64,000 nt of DNA from UMGS1370 sp963557065 (lineage in GTDB: Bacteria > Bacillota > Clostridia > Lachnospirales > Lachnospiraceae). Every line of letters begins with the position of its first letter. Positions within the stretch are counted from its first letter, which is position 1. This document shows, one piece after another, positions 1-7,737 of this stretch. The position numbers and the translations under genes were made by a program. The stretch is from positions 18,443 to 82,442 of the forward strand of contig CAUWCT010000004.1 in NCBI GenBank assembly GCA_963557065.1, in the 5' to 3' direction. The notes beneath the pieces were generated by a model. It saw nothing but the letters and a program-made list of their open reading frames with translations, had not been told where the DNA came from and did not search any database.

Positions 1-613
1 CGTTTTTGTGGAAATTGGTAATCGATACCATGGTAATCCCGGAAACGTCCAAATTGACCAGTGTTTCCCTGTACTTTTCAATATTTCCCGACCAGGATGC
101 AATAAACAGCAAATCGTTCTGACTCATATATTTTTTCACGATTTTCAGTTCCGTAGAAGCGGAAATCATGATAATTTTCTTATTTACATTGAGAAAGCAG
201 CGGGCCATCTCCTGAAGCATCAGCCGCTGTCCCTGTCCGGTTCCATAGGCATAGATATTTTCCGCTTCATCAATCTTTTTATAAATTTCTTCTATCTGTC
301 CATTTTGCTGAAACAGTTTTATCGTCTGGGCAATGTCCTGATTCAAAATCTCCACAGAGTCTATATCCTGTCTCTCTCCCTGAATATCATCATTTTTTAA
401 AAAGTATTTAAATTCGCTGTACCCGCTGAAATTCAGCTTCTGGGTCATACGCAGCACAGTTGCCGTCGAAACATTGCATCTTTCAGCCAGTTTGGCAATA
501 CTCAGCGTTGTGCTCATATGCAGGTTATTCTGGACAAAGTTTAAAATATGGAAATCAAGATGATTCAGCTTTGCGTAATTCTTATTAATAATGCCGTCTA
601 ATTGAGTCCCCAT
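1..613 (-). CDS. RpiR/MurR-family transcriptional regulator, 3' end outside the window
   Basis: About 204 codons are visible; the gene runs off the left edge, and family members are usually about 280 residues. The N-terminus carries the HTH_6 DNA-binding domain (STTLSIAKLAERCNVSTATVLRM, split here as STTLSIAKLAERCN and VSTATVLRM), followed by the start of a SIS sugar-phosphate-binding domain (AYGTGQGQRLMLQEMARCF, and later ISASTELKIVKKYM). I chose the ATG at 613 over the in-frame ATG at 619 because AGGAGG at 622-627 is 8 bases from the former and only 2 from the latter. Such regulators control sugar-phosphate or amino-sugar genes. The target is not visible because the left neighbour is missing. 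Confidence 0.85.
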   Translation of the reverse strand, partial: MGTQLDGIINKNYAKLNHLDFHILNFVQNNLHMSTTLSIAKLAERCNVSTATVLRMTQKLNFSGYSEFKYFLKNDDIQGERQDIDSVEILNQDIAQTIKLFQQNGQIEEIYKKIDEAENIYAYGTGQGQRLMLQEMARCFLNVNKKIIMISASTELKIVKKYMSQNDLLFIASWSGNIEKYRETLVNLDVSGITMVSITNFHKN

Positions 614-646
614 AATCATAGCCTCCTAAAAACCTGTTCTCATTCT

Positions 647-675
647 ATCATATATTCTCTGCATTTTACAAGCAA
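647..675 (-). promoter_or_regulatory. sigma-A type promoter of the RpiR gene
   Basis: Read on the minus strand: TTGCTT (670-675), a 17-base spacer, and TATGAT (647-652), about 34 bases upstream of the start codon. Confidence 0.55.
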
Positions 676-696
676 GTTTCCCGTAACACAAGAATC

Positions 697-744
697 AAGG
701 CTGCCGTCCATCCAACCAGAACTGGTTAGCTGCGCGTCAGCCTT
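697..744 (-). terminator. hairpin after the HPr-like gene
   Basis: AAGGCTG/CAGCCTT arms (697-703 and 738-744) enclose a nested AACCAG/CTGGTT stem. The T-rich tail follows the hairpin on the plus strand, so termination of the minus-strand gene is only tentative. Confidence 0.4.
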
Positions 745-765
745 TTCTCTTTATTATGTACCATA

Positions 766-1011
766 TTAAACTCTGAACAGGCGCCGAAGCCTTAATTCCG
801 CCTCTCCTTCGTCACTCCCTTCCAAATAAAATACCAGACTGTCTCCCCGCGGCTGCAACCCCGTCTGCATCGCCTCATAATCCTTTACATTAATCTTTGT
901 GGCGTCACCCTGGATATAAATATCGCAGGTAAATTGATTCGCGGTCCTTACAAGATAGGATATAGGCAACGTCCGATACGGGGCAAGAATGTCAACTTTC
1001 TTCGTCAACAT
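766..1011 (-). CDS. degenerate HPr-like protein lacking the active-site histidine
   Basis: An 81-residue protein with the length and layout of the PTS phosphocarrier HPr (beta strand, helix ISYLVRTANQFTCDI, strand, C-terminal helix). Where true HPr has GLHARPA the sequence reads YRTLPIS, so the phosphorylated His15 and the following Arg are not conserved. The Ser46 regulatory region is also changed (NVKDYEAMQTGL). It therefore probably cannot carry phosphate (inference) and may be a regulator or a binding partner. I preferred the ATG at 1011 over upstream GTG/ATG codons because GGGGTGA precedes it at normal spacing. It is a single gene with its own promoter and is not next to other PTS genes. 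Confidence 0.7.
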   Translation of the reverse strand: MLTKKVDILAPYRTLPISYLVRTANQFTCDIYIQGDATKINVKDYEAMQTGLQPRGDSLVFYLEGSDEGEAELRLRRLFRV

Positions 1012-1080
1012 ACACATCACCCCATTAAACACATAAAGCGATTGTCATTTAGTTTCTCTCAGGCTTCTCAATGTACAGTC

Positions 1081-1109
1081 ATTATACTATGAAACTATGG
1101 AACATACAA
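1081..1109 (-). promoter_or_regulatory. promoter of the HPr-like gene
   Basis: TTGTAT (1104-1109), 17-base spacer, TATAAT (1081-1086) on the minus strand, in the gap after the glycan operon. Confidence 0.65.
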
Positions 1110-1147
1110 GAACTGATTTTCTAAAAATTTCGTGAAAAATGGATTCT

Positions 1148-2080
1148 TTACAGATTTTTAACATCTTCCACAATGTAAATCGGGCGATCCTTTAATTCAT
1201 TAAACAGTACGGAAATATACTCCCCAATCACGCCGATAACCACAAACATCATGGCAAACATAAAGCACATCAGCACAACAATGGTGGCATACCCGCTGGG
1301 CGCTCCCTGTCTGGTGCACAAGGTATAAAACAGCACGCCAACGCCGATAAGTGCAGAAAAAATACCTGCAAAAATCCCCAGTTTTAACGGCATATTGGAA
1401 AAGCACATAATGGTATTTACGGAAAAACGGAACAACTTTTTCAGACTGTATTTGCTTTCCCCTGCAACCCTTGGACGCGCTTCATAAGAAATTGACGTTT
1501 TCTTAAACCCGATATTCTGGACATAGCCCCTTAAAAACCGGACTTTTTCTCTGTAATTCGTTCTTAATACATCCGCCGCCTGACGGCCCACAGCAAAGAA
1601 ATCAGAGGCATTTGGCTCAAAGTATACGTCAGACATCCGGTTAATCAAGGCGTAAAACGCATTGGACGTTATATTTTTAATAAATCCGGCGCTGGCATTG
1701 CTGGTACGCACCATGGTAATTACCTGATAGCCCTCTTCCATTTTTTCAACAATGTCTATCAGACATTCCGGCGGATGCTGCAAATCTGCATCCATACAGA
1801 CAATGCCGTCTCCGGTACTGTAATCAATTCCCGCAATCATAGCCGACTCATGACCAAAATTTCGGGAAAAAGAGATGACTTTGATCCGGCTCTCCCGGCT
1901 GGCCAGCCGTTCCAGCACCTCTTTGCTGCCGTCTGCGCTTCCGTCATTGACAAATAACAGTTCCCAGTCCCAGGAAAGGCTGTCCAGCACCTTTTTCGTC
2001 TCCTGATAAAACTGATCCAGCGCTTTCTCCTCATTGTATACAGAAACCACTACGGAAAGCCGTTTTTTTTCATTCTCCAT
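1148..2080 (-). CDS. GtrB/DPM1-like family 2 glycosyltransferase with C-terminal membrane anchor
   Basis: A 310-residue GT2 enzyme of the group that transfers a sugar from a nucleotide donor to polyprenyl phosphate at the cytoplasmic face of the membrane (GtrB, dolichyl-phosphate mannose synthase). The N-terminal half has the GT-A core: SVVVSVYNEE, the acidic motif FVNDGSADGS, and the DxD-type MDADLQHPPE. The C-terminal 90 residues hold two hydrophobic segments (about 232-260 and 268-293), as in GtrB. It is the last gene of the glycan operon, with AGGAGT upstream of ATG 2080 and 3 bases after licD. A lipid-linked sugar made here could feed the GT-C-like membrane proteins at 6.3-11.9 kb (inference). 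The donor sugar cannot be told from sequence. Confidence 0.85.
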   Translation of the reverse strand: MENEKKRLSVVVSVYNEEKALDQFYQETKKVLDSLSWDWELLFVNDGSADGSKEVLERLASRESRIKVISFSRNFGHESAMIAGIDYSTGDGIVCMDADLQHPPECLIDIVEKMEEGYQVITMVRTSNASAGFIKNITSNAFYALINRMSDVYFEPNASDFFAVGRQAADVLRTNYREKVRFLRGYVQNIGFKKTSISYEARPRVAGESKYSLKKLFRFSVNTIMCFSNMPLKLGIFAGIFSALIGVGVLFYTLCTRQGAPSGYATIVVLMCFMFAMMFVVIGVIGEYISVLFNELKDRPIYIVEDVKNL

Positions 2081-2083
2081 ATT

Positions 2084-2953
2084 CTAACTCCTGCTGCCGC
2101 TTGATATCGGATTGCTTCTATCTTCATCGAATACTTCTATCTCCATATCGGAATGGGCCGGAACCTGTTTTTCCTTAGGAGGCGGCGTCATATAGTCTCC
2201 GTAAACGCAGGTCAGCACCTGATCCCAGCCTGCGGGAACCATAAGCATCTCCCCTTCAAACTCCATATCCACCGTCTGGCTGCACCACTCTTTTTTCAGG
2301 GTCACATACAGGTAATCCGGCTGATAATTGCTGTAGTAGCATAAATTGCTTTTCCCTTTCCGATCTTTCACTGCCGCGCAAAACTGCATCCGGCGAATCC
2401 ATTTCATGGGAATCAGTTTTCCCACTGCAGACAGGCCGCCGACAAAGATCTTGTTGGCCAGGCTGTACTTGCTAAAGTCCAGACGGTACCGGTGTCCCAT
2501 GGCCAGGCCATAAATGCCGGTATGCAGCAATTTTGTAAAGGCCGCAGAAATCTTATTTTCCGGCAGTTCGTCAATGGTAAATAAATCCACCCACAAATGA
2601 TTTAATTTTCCTTCATAAAACTGCATTTCCCCGCTGTCCTCATGGGTACTGCTGTTGTCATAGCAGATACGGGCAGTAAAATCATAAAATGCAGTTCCGT
2701 TCCGTAAATCTTTGGGCTCTAAAAGGGTCATTCCGGCAGGAAGTTTTTTCTTCGCTGCCCTGATAAATTTTGTATAATTATCCCTGGTAAACGCCACGTC
2801 TGCATCATCGTCCCAGGGAATAAATCCTTTATGACGGACTGCTCCTATCAGAGTTCCGGCATCCAGCATATACTGAATCCCTTCCTCTCTGCAGATTCGG
2901 TCAATCTCCTTTAATATTGCCAGATTCGCCTGGTGTACTCTGGTCAGATCCAT
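2084..2953 (-). CDS. LicD-family phosphotransferase
   Basis: A 289-residue LicD/fukutin-type nucleotidyltransferase-fold protein. The defining motif is near the N-terminus: LDAGTLIGAVRHKGFIPWDD, with the catalytic/metal aspartates in WDDDADV. Family members transfer phosphocholine or another phospho-substituent from a CDP-activated donor to surface glycans or teichoic acids, so the product suggests a phospho-modified glycan (inference). The start is ATG 2953, because AGGAGG lies 7 bases upstream; the longer reading would contain that ribosome binding site. It sits between rfbH and the GtrB-like gene in the operon. Confidence 0.85.
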   Translation of the reverse strand: MDLTRVHQANLAILKEIDRICREEGIQYMLDAGTLIGAVRHKGFIPWDDDADVAFTRDNYTKFIRAAKKKLPAGMTLLEPKDLRNGTAFYDFTARICYDNSSTHEDSGEMQFYEGKLNHLWVDLFTIDELPENKISAAFTKLLHTGIYGLAMGHRYRLDFSKYSLANKIFVGGLSAVGKLIPMKWIRRMQFCAAVKDRKGKSNLCYYSNYQPDYLYVTLKKEWCSQTVDMEFEGEMLMVPAGWDQVLTCVYGDYMTPPPKEKQVPAHSDMEIEVFDEDRSNPISSGSRS

Positions 2954-2971
2954 CTTATTTCCTCCTGACAT

Positions 2972-4315
2972 TTACGCGGTCTGCAATGCTTCCTTTATGG
3001 TTTTTGCCATGTAGTCAATCATCTCGTCCGTCATTCCCGGATATACGCCAACCCAGAAGGTGTCTTTCATAATCCGGTCCGTAACCGCCAGATCGCCGGC
3101 TACCCGATACCCTTCTTTCTTCTTTCTCATCTCATCAAAGCAAGGATGTTTGGTCAGGTTTCCTGCAAACAGCATTCTGGTCTGGACGCCCTTTCCTTCC
3201 ACATACTGAACCACCTGGTTCCGGTCCACACCGTCCTTACAGGTAATCAGAAAACCAAACCAGCTGGGTTCAGAATCCGGACAGGCTTCCGGTAAAATTA
3301 CCTTATCCTGGCAGTCCCAAAGTCCTGCCTTTAATCTGGCAAAGTTGGCCTTTCTTCTCTCCACAAAGGAAGGAAACTTCTCTAACTGGGCACAGCCGAT
3401 AGCCGCCTGGAGATCCGTCGCCTTTAAGTTATACCCGAAATGGGAATAGACATATTTATGATCATATCCAAGCGGCAGTTCTCCATACTGTCTGTCAAAT
3501 CGGTGGCCGCACAGATTGTCTCTTCCGGACGGGCAGACGCAGTCTCTTCCCCAGTCCCTGAACGAACGGATAATCTTATTTAACAGGGGATTGCTGGTAT
3601 AAACTGCTCCGCCTTCTCCCATAGTCATATGATGAGGCGGATAGAAACTGGACGTACCGATGTCTCCGATGGTTCCTGTTAATTTTGTCTCTCCGTCTAT
3701 GGTATACCGGCTTCCCAGGGCGTCACAGTTATCCTCTACCAGCCAGAGATTGTGTTTTTCGCAAAATGATTTTACTGCTTTTAAATCAAAGGGATTTCCC
3801 AGAGTATGGGCAATCATTACAGCTTTGGTCTTTTCGGACAAAGCTTCCTCCAGTTTTGTCACGTCAATGTTATACTGGGGGATGGTCACATCCACAAACA
3901 CCGGAACGGCTCCATACTGGATCGCCGGCGTTACAGTAGTTGGAAATCCTGCCGCTACCGTAATAATCTCGTCTCCCCGTTTTACCTGTCTGTCTCCAAG
4001 AAGGGGCGAGGTAAGGGTCATAAACGCAATCAGATTGGCAGAAGATCCAGAGTTTACCAGGGAGCAGTAGCGGACTCCCAGATATTTTGCCAGATCTGTT
4101 TCAAATTTGTCTGTATACCGTCCGGAAGTCAGCCAGAACTCCAGGGCAGAGTCTACCAGATTAACCATTTCCCTGTGATCGTAAACTCTGGACGCATAGG
4201 GAATCCGGTCTCCCTCTTCAAACGGTTTTTTCTGATTATGGAATGTATCGCAATATTCGGCAGTCATGTCCAGAATCGCCTGTCTGGCTTCCTGCTCGCT
4301 CATATTTTCAAACAT
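2972..4315 (-). CDS. rfbH: CDP-4-keto-6-deoxy-D-glucose 3-dehydrase (E1), PMP and iron-sulfur dependent
   Basis: A 447-residue DegT/DnrJ/EryC1-fold enzyme catalysing C3 deoxygenation on the route to CDP-3,6-dideoxyhexoses. In this subfamily the usual PLP lysine is replaced by histidine, seen here as FYPPHHMTMGEGG. The [2Fe-2S] ligand pattern C-x-C-x7-C is seen in DCVCPSGRDNLC, with a further Cys (EDNCDAL) 62 residues upstream. These features separate E1 from ordinary sugar aminotransferases. The start at 4315 is supported by AAGGAG; a longer reading would begin inside the leader. It follows rfbG and rfbF in the operon, as in Yersinia and Salmonella. No E3 ferredoxin-type reductase, which recycles the cofactor in known systems, is in the window. 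Confidence 0.93.
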   Translation of the reverse strand: MFENMSEQEARQAILDMTAEYCDTFHNQKKPFEEGDRIPYASRVYDHREMVNLVDSALEFWLTSGRYTDKFETDLAKYLGVRYCSLVNSGSSANLIAFMTLTSPLLGDRQVKRGDEIITVAAGFPTTVTPAIQYGAVPVFVDVTIPQYNIDVTKLEEALSEKTKAVMIAHTLGNPFDLKAVKSFCEKHNLWLVEDNCDALGSRYTIDGETKLTGTIGDIGTSSFYPPHHMTMGEGGAVYTSNPLLNKIIRSFRDWGRDCVCPSGRDNLCGHRFDRQYGELPLGYDHKYVYSHFGYNLKATDLQAAIGCAQLEKFPSFVERRKANFARLKAGLWDCQDKVILPEACPDSEPSWFGFLITCKDGVDRNQVVQYVEGKGVQTRMLFAGNLTKHPCFDEMRKKKEGYRVAGDLAVTDRIMKDTFWVGVYPGMTDEMIDYMAKTIKEALQTA

Positions 4316-4366
4316 AATGTTCTCCTTTTCTATCAACAACGGGCTGCGTTTTGCCGCAGCCACACA

Positions 4367-5425
4367 TTAGCCAAAAAATTCCCTGATCTGCCGGTCTGTC
4401 GCCTCCAGCATATCCTGACCTTCTAAATACTGTCTGGACCATTCAACAGTCTTTTCCACCGCTTCTTTTACATGGTAACGGGGCGTCCAGCCAAACACTT
4501 TTTTGATCTTTGAACAATCTAATTTTAAAAAGTTCGCCTCATGAGGACCGCCGTCGTACCTGTTGATCCAGGTCTGTCCGTCTCCCCATGCCTGGCAGAA
4601 TAAATCCGTCAGATCTCCGGTTGTCACACAGTCTGTATCATCCGGTCCTACGTTATAATATCCCGCAAATTGAATATCCTCATACTGTTTCATGGCAATC
4701 TCCAGATATACATTAAGAGGCTCTAACACGTGCTGGTAAGGTCTTGTAGAATGAGGATTTCTTACGATAATCTCCTTTCCTGCCGCCGCTGCCCGTATAC
4801 AGTCCGGAATAATCCGGTCGTTGGCAAAGTCGCCGCCGCCGATGACATTTCCGGCTCTGGAAGTGGAAATGGCGCAGCGTCCGTCTCCAAAAAAGGACTT
4901 CTGATAGCTGTGGGTTACCAGTTCCGAACAGGATTTGCTGTTGGAATAAGGGTCATATCCGTCTAATGGATCGCATTCTCGATAGCCGTACTCCCACTCC
5001 TTATTTTCATAGACCTTATCGGTGGTAATGTTGACAAAGGAACGGACAGACGGAGTCAGCCGGATGCACTCTAACAGATTGACCGTCCCCATTACATTGG
5101 TTTCGTAGGTATAAACCGGATCTTTGTAAGAATCCCGCACTATGGGCTGGGCCGCCAGGTGGAATACTACCTCCGGCCGGACGTCTTCAAAAACCTGACG
5201 AAGCTTTTCCAGATCTCGGATGTCCCCGATTCGGGAATCCATGGTGTCCTCCAATCCAATAATCTGATAAATCGACGGATCGGTCGGCGGATTTAAGGCG
5301 TAGCCGGTTACCTTGGCGCCGCACAGCGCCAGAATTCTGCACATCCAGGTTCCTTTAAAACCAGTGTGTCCGGTAACAAGAACCCGTTTCCCCTGATAAA
5401 ATGAAGTTAATTCCTGTAAGGTCAT
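4367..5425 (-). CDS. rfbG: CDP-glucose 4,6-dehydratase
   Basis: A 352-residue short-chain dehydrogenase/reductase-fold enzyme that converts CDP-glucose to CDP-4-keto-6-deoxyglucose with bound NAD. The N-terminal Rossmann motif is GHTGFKGTWMC, and the catalytic Tyr-x3-Lys is PYSNSK in the middle, preceded by the NITTDKVYEN active-site strand typical of sugar-nucleotide 4,6-dehydratases. Length fits the family (about 355). I chose ATG 5425, with AGGAG at 7-base spacing; in-frame ATGs upstream sit on top of the ribosome binding site. It lies between rfbF and rfbH, and its product is the RfbH substrate. Confidence 0.93.
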   Translation of the reverse strand: MTLQELTSFYQGKRVLVTGHTGFKGTWMCRILALCGAKVTGYALNPPTDPSIYQIIGLEDTMDSRIGDIRDLEKLRQVFEDVRPEVVFHLAAQPIVRDSYKDPVYTYETNVMGTVNLLECIRLTPSVRSFVNITTDKVYENKEWEYGYRECDPLDGYDPYSNSKSCSELVTHSYQKSFFGDGRCAISTSRAGNVIGGGDFANDRIIPDCIRAAAAGKEIIVRNPHSTRPYQHVLEPLNVYLEIAMKQYEDIQFAGYYNVGPDDTDCVTTGDLTDLFCQAWGDGQTWINRYDGGPHEANFLKLDCSKIKKVFGWTPRYHVKEAVEKTVEWSRQYLEGQDMLEATDRQIREFFG

Positions 5426-5485
5426 ATCCATTCTCCTGTTTGTTTCCAAATCTGCTTATTCCTGAACTGTTGCATTTTCAAATCT

Positions 5486-6259
5486 TTATTCCCAGATTTT
5501 CCAGGGGGCTTTCCCAGACTGCCACATGGCCTCCAGCTGCTGCTTGTCTCTCTGGGTATCCATACACTTCCAGAATCCCTCGTGATGGTACGCCATCAGC
5601 TGTCCATCCTTTGCCAGGTTTTCTAAGGGTTCTTTTTCAAGGACAGTCGTATCATCTGCTAAATAGTCAAAAATGCCGGAATTTAACACCATAAATCCAC
5701 CGTTAATCAAAGCGCCGTCATTGTCATTTTTCTCGCGGAATGCCTGAACCTGGCCTTCTCCGTTTAAATCCAGAACGCCAAACTTCTGGCCTACGTTGAC
5801 GCTGGTAAGAGTTGCAATTTTTCCATGGTTTTTATGGAACCGGACCAGGGCATTTAAATCTACGTCTGCTACCCCGTCTCCGTAAGTCAGCATAAACGGC
5901 TCGTCTCCTACAAATGGACGGATCCGCTTTACCCTGCCTCCGGTCATGGTATTTAAACCGGTGTCGACCAGGGTTACCTTCCAGGGTTCGGAATAGTTGT
6001 TGTGGACTTCCATCTGGTTGTTTGCCAGATCAAAGGTCACGTCTGAGGTGTGGAGGAAGTAATCGGCAAAGAACTCCTTAACTACATACTGCTTATATCC
6101 CAGGCAGATTACAAATTCGTGAAATCCGAACTGGGAATAATATTTCATAATGTGCCATAAAATCGGTTTTTCTCCGATTTCAATCATAGGCTTTGGTTTT
6201 AAATGGCTTTCTTCGCTGATTCTGGTGCCAAATCCGCCAGCTAATAAAACAACTTTCAC
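5486..6259 (-). CDS. rfbF: glucose-1-phosphate cytidylyltransferase
   Basis: A 257-residue nucleotidyltransferase forming CDP-glucose from CTP and glucose 1-phosphate, the first step of the CDP-dideoxyhexose branch. It has the signature LAGGFGTRISEE at the N-terminus, the sugar-phosphate/CTP motif KPMIEIGEKP, and the TYGDGVADVD metal-binding segment. Length and the C-terminal WKCMDTQRDKQQLE match RfbF rather than the glucose-1-phosphate thymidylyltransferase RmlA. Translation starts at GTG 6259 behind AGGAGG; this GTGA overlaps the stop codon of the upstream membrane protein by 4 bases, indicating translational coupling. Confidence 0.95.
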   Translation of the reverse strand: MKVVLLAGGFGTRISEESHLKPKPMIEIGEKPILWHIMKYYSQFGFHEFVICLGYKQYVVKEFFADYFLHTSDVTFDLANNQMEVHNNYSEPWKVTLVDTGLNTMTGGRVKRIRPFVGDEPFMLTYGDGVADVDLNALVRFHKNHGKIATLTSVNVGQKFGVLDLNGEGQVQAFREKNDNDGALINGGFMVLNSGIFDYLADDTTVLEKEPLENLAKDGQLMAYHHEGFWKCMDTQRDKQQLEAMWQSGKAPWKIWE

Positions 6260-7704
6260 GATTTTTCCTCCTTACGACCGTATACATTCCACTGATTTGT
6301 CTCTAAAATCTCCAGGGCCTTTCTGATTTTCTCAGGGCCTTTTCTATATTCAAAAATGTCTTCTAATTCCTGATCGCTGCAGTTTTTATAATTCAATGCC
6401 GCCGTTATCTTTTCCTCATAACGTTCCTTCCGGTAAGGCGCTTTTACAATTTCATCTGCGGTGGTGGCAAGGTTGCCGCACAACATCACTCCGGTAAAGA
6501 AAACCGCCAGGATCGCTGCTGCCGAATGGCCCTTCGTTCCCTTATGGTTTCGTCTCCTGTTTTCTGATTCCAGTTTCCAGGCAATGGCGGCTGTCAGCAC
6601 AATGCCGATAATTCCCATCTGGAACTGGACCGCATAACGGGAACTCATTCCGTAATTCTCCTGGCTCAAAAAAATCCATCTGGAAATCAGGATCAGCACA
6701 TGGCTGCATCCGCCGGATAAAATCAGAAGCAGAGGGAACAAGGTTTTTTCATAAATTCTGTATCGGAAGTTTAACCATAATCCCAGCACATATCCGCCCA
6801 TCACACACAGACCGATAAACAGCATCATGTGATTGGAAAGGTGCAGACGGCTCTGCATGGTCTCTCCGCCTAAAAACATGGATGCAAAGGACTTGATAAA
6901 AAAGGCGGGGAAAAATTTGGGATTCTGCTTTAGCGCTTCCATCAGGGTCAATTCCGTAGCGCCTGCGTGTTCCTCTACGGTACAGGCGTTGCTTACCATA
7001 TAAATCCCCAGCGGAATCAGAATGCACAGCAGCCAGAGAACATATTCCTTCAGCGCCTTTTTATCGTCCTGTATAAATCCGCTCCAGATGCACAAATATC
7101 CATATACGACTATCATTACGCCGGAGTATACCGCACAGTATTGTCCTGCCACTCCTAATGTAATCAAAAACGGAAATACGATTAACAACGGTCTGTCCCA
7201 GGGTTTTTCGGTCTTTTGTCCACGCCGGATTCCCGCCCTTTTACTCTGCCATACCCGATCCACAATCAGATAATAATAATAGAAACAGGCAAAGGCCAGA
7301 AAATGCGCCCAGCCGCTTCCATTGGTCAGCATTTCCCATTTATTTAAACTGAACATAAACAGGCTGACTGCAGCCAGCGTAAGAACTCCCAGTTTTTCTT
7401 TTCTGACATATAAACCAATTACCCATGCTGCCAGCCCCAGTCCCAGAATCCCCAGGATCTGGTCAAAACGGACGCTGAATCCAAACAATGTGACATTAAT
7501 TCCTCTGCTGAGGAAATTAATCGGAATTCTGGTAAAAATATCTGCTACAAAAAACTTGTCGGGATTCCACACATCCGGCAGATAGGAATTAATCAGCCGG
7601 ATATAGTCCGAATATACCACGTCGCTGGTGGCAGAGCAGACATACCACAGGCAAAACAGAATGCCTGCTATGGGAAACAGCACATATCGGTAAGACCGTT
7701 TCAT
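6256..7704 (-). CDS. polytopic membrane protein of the glycan operon, unassigned family
   Basis: A 482-residue protein dominated by hydrophobic helices (roughly ten), with a cytosolic-like, charged C-terminal 60 residues. After the first helix comes an acidic loop, SDVVYSDYIRLINSYLPDVW, whose position resembles the catalytic acidic loop of GT-C glycosyltransferases; that resemblance is an inference. I do not recognise a named family. It is encoded 33 bases downstream of the 620-residue membrane protein and overlaps rfbF by 4 bases. Plausible roles are lipid-linked-sugar-dependent glycosyl transfer on the outer face, or a polymerase-like function. Confidence 0.7.
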   Translation of the reverse strand: MKRSYRYVLFPIAGILFCLWYVCSATSDVVYSDYIRLINSYLPDVWNPDKFFVADIFTRIPINFLSRGINVTLFGFSVRFDQILGILGLGLAAWVIGLYVRKEKLGVLTLAAVSLFMFSLNKWEMLTNGSGWAHFLAFACFYYYYLIVDRVWQSKRAGIRRGQKTEKPWDRPLLIVFPFLITLGVAGQYCAVYSGVMIVVYGYLCIWSGFIQDDKKALKEYVLWLLCILIPLGIYMVSNACTVEEHAGATELTLMEALKQNPKFFPAFFIKSFASMFLGGETMQSRLHLSNHMMLFIGLCVMGGYVLGLWLNFRYRIYEKTLFPLLLILSGGCSHVLILISRWIFLSQENYGMSSRYAVQFQMGIIGIVLTAAIAWKLESENRRRNHKGTKGHSAAAILAVFFTGVMLCGNLATTADEIVKAPYRKERYEEKITAALNYKNCSDQELEDIFEYRKGPEKIRKALEILETNQWNVYGRKEEKS

Positions 7705-7737
7705 TATATCGTAAATCCTCCTATTTGTAAAACTCTA

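Noticed and set aside
8..400. 130-codon plus-strand ORF at the left edge
   Set aside because: It is the reverse of the RpiR gene, which has proper HTH/SIS motifs and a good ribosome binding site.
3660..4426. Several long plus-strand ORFs over rfbH
   Set aside because: They are shadows of rfbH with no ribosome binding sites or recognisable domains.
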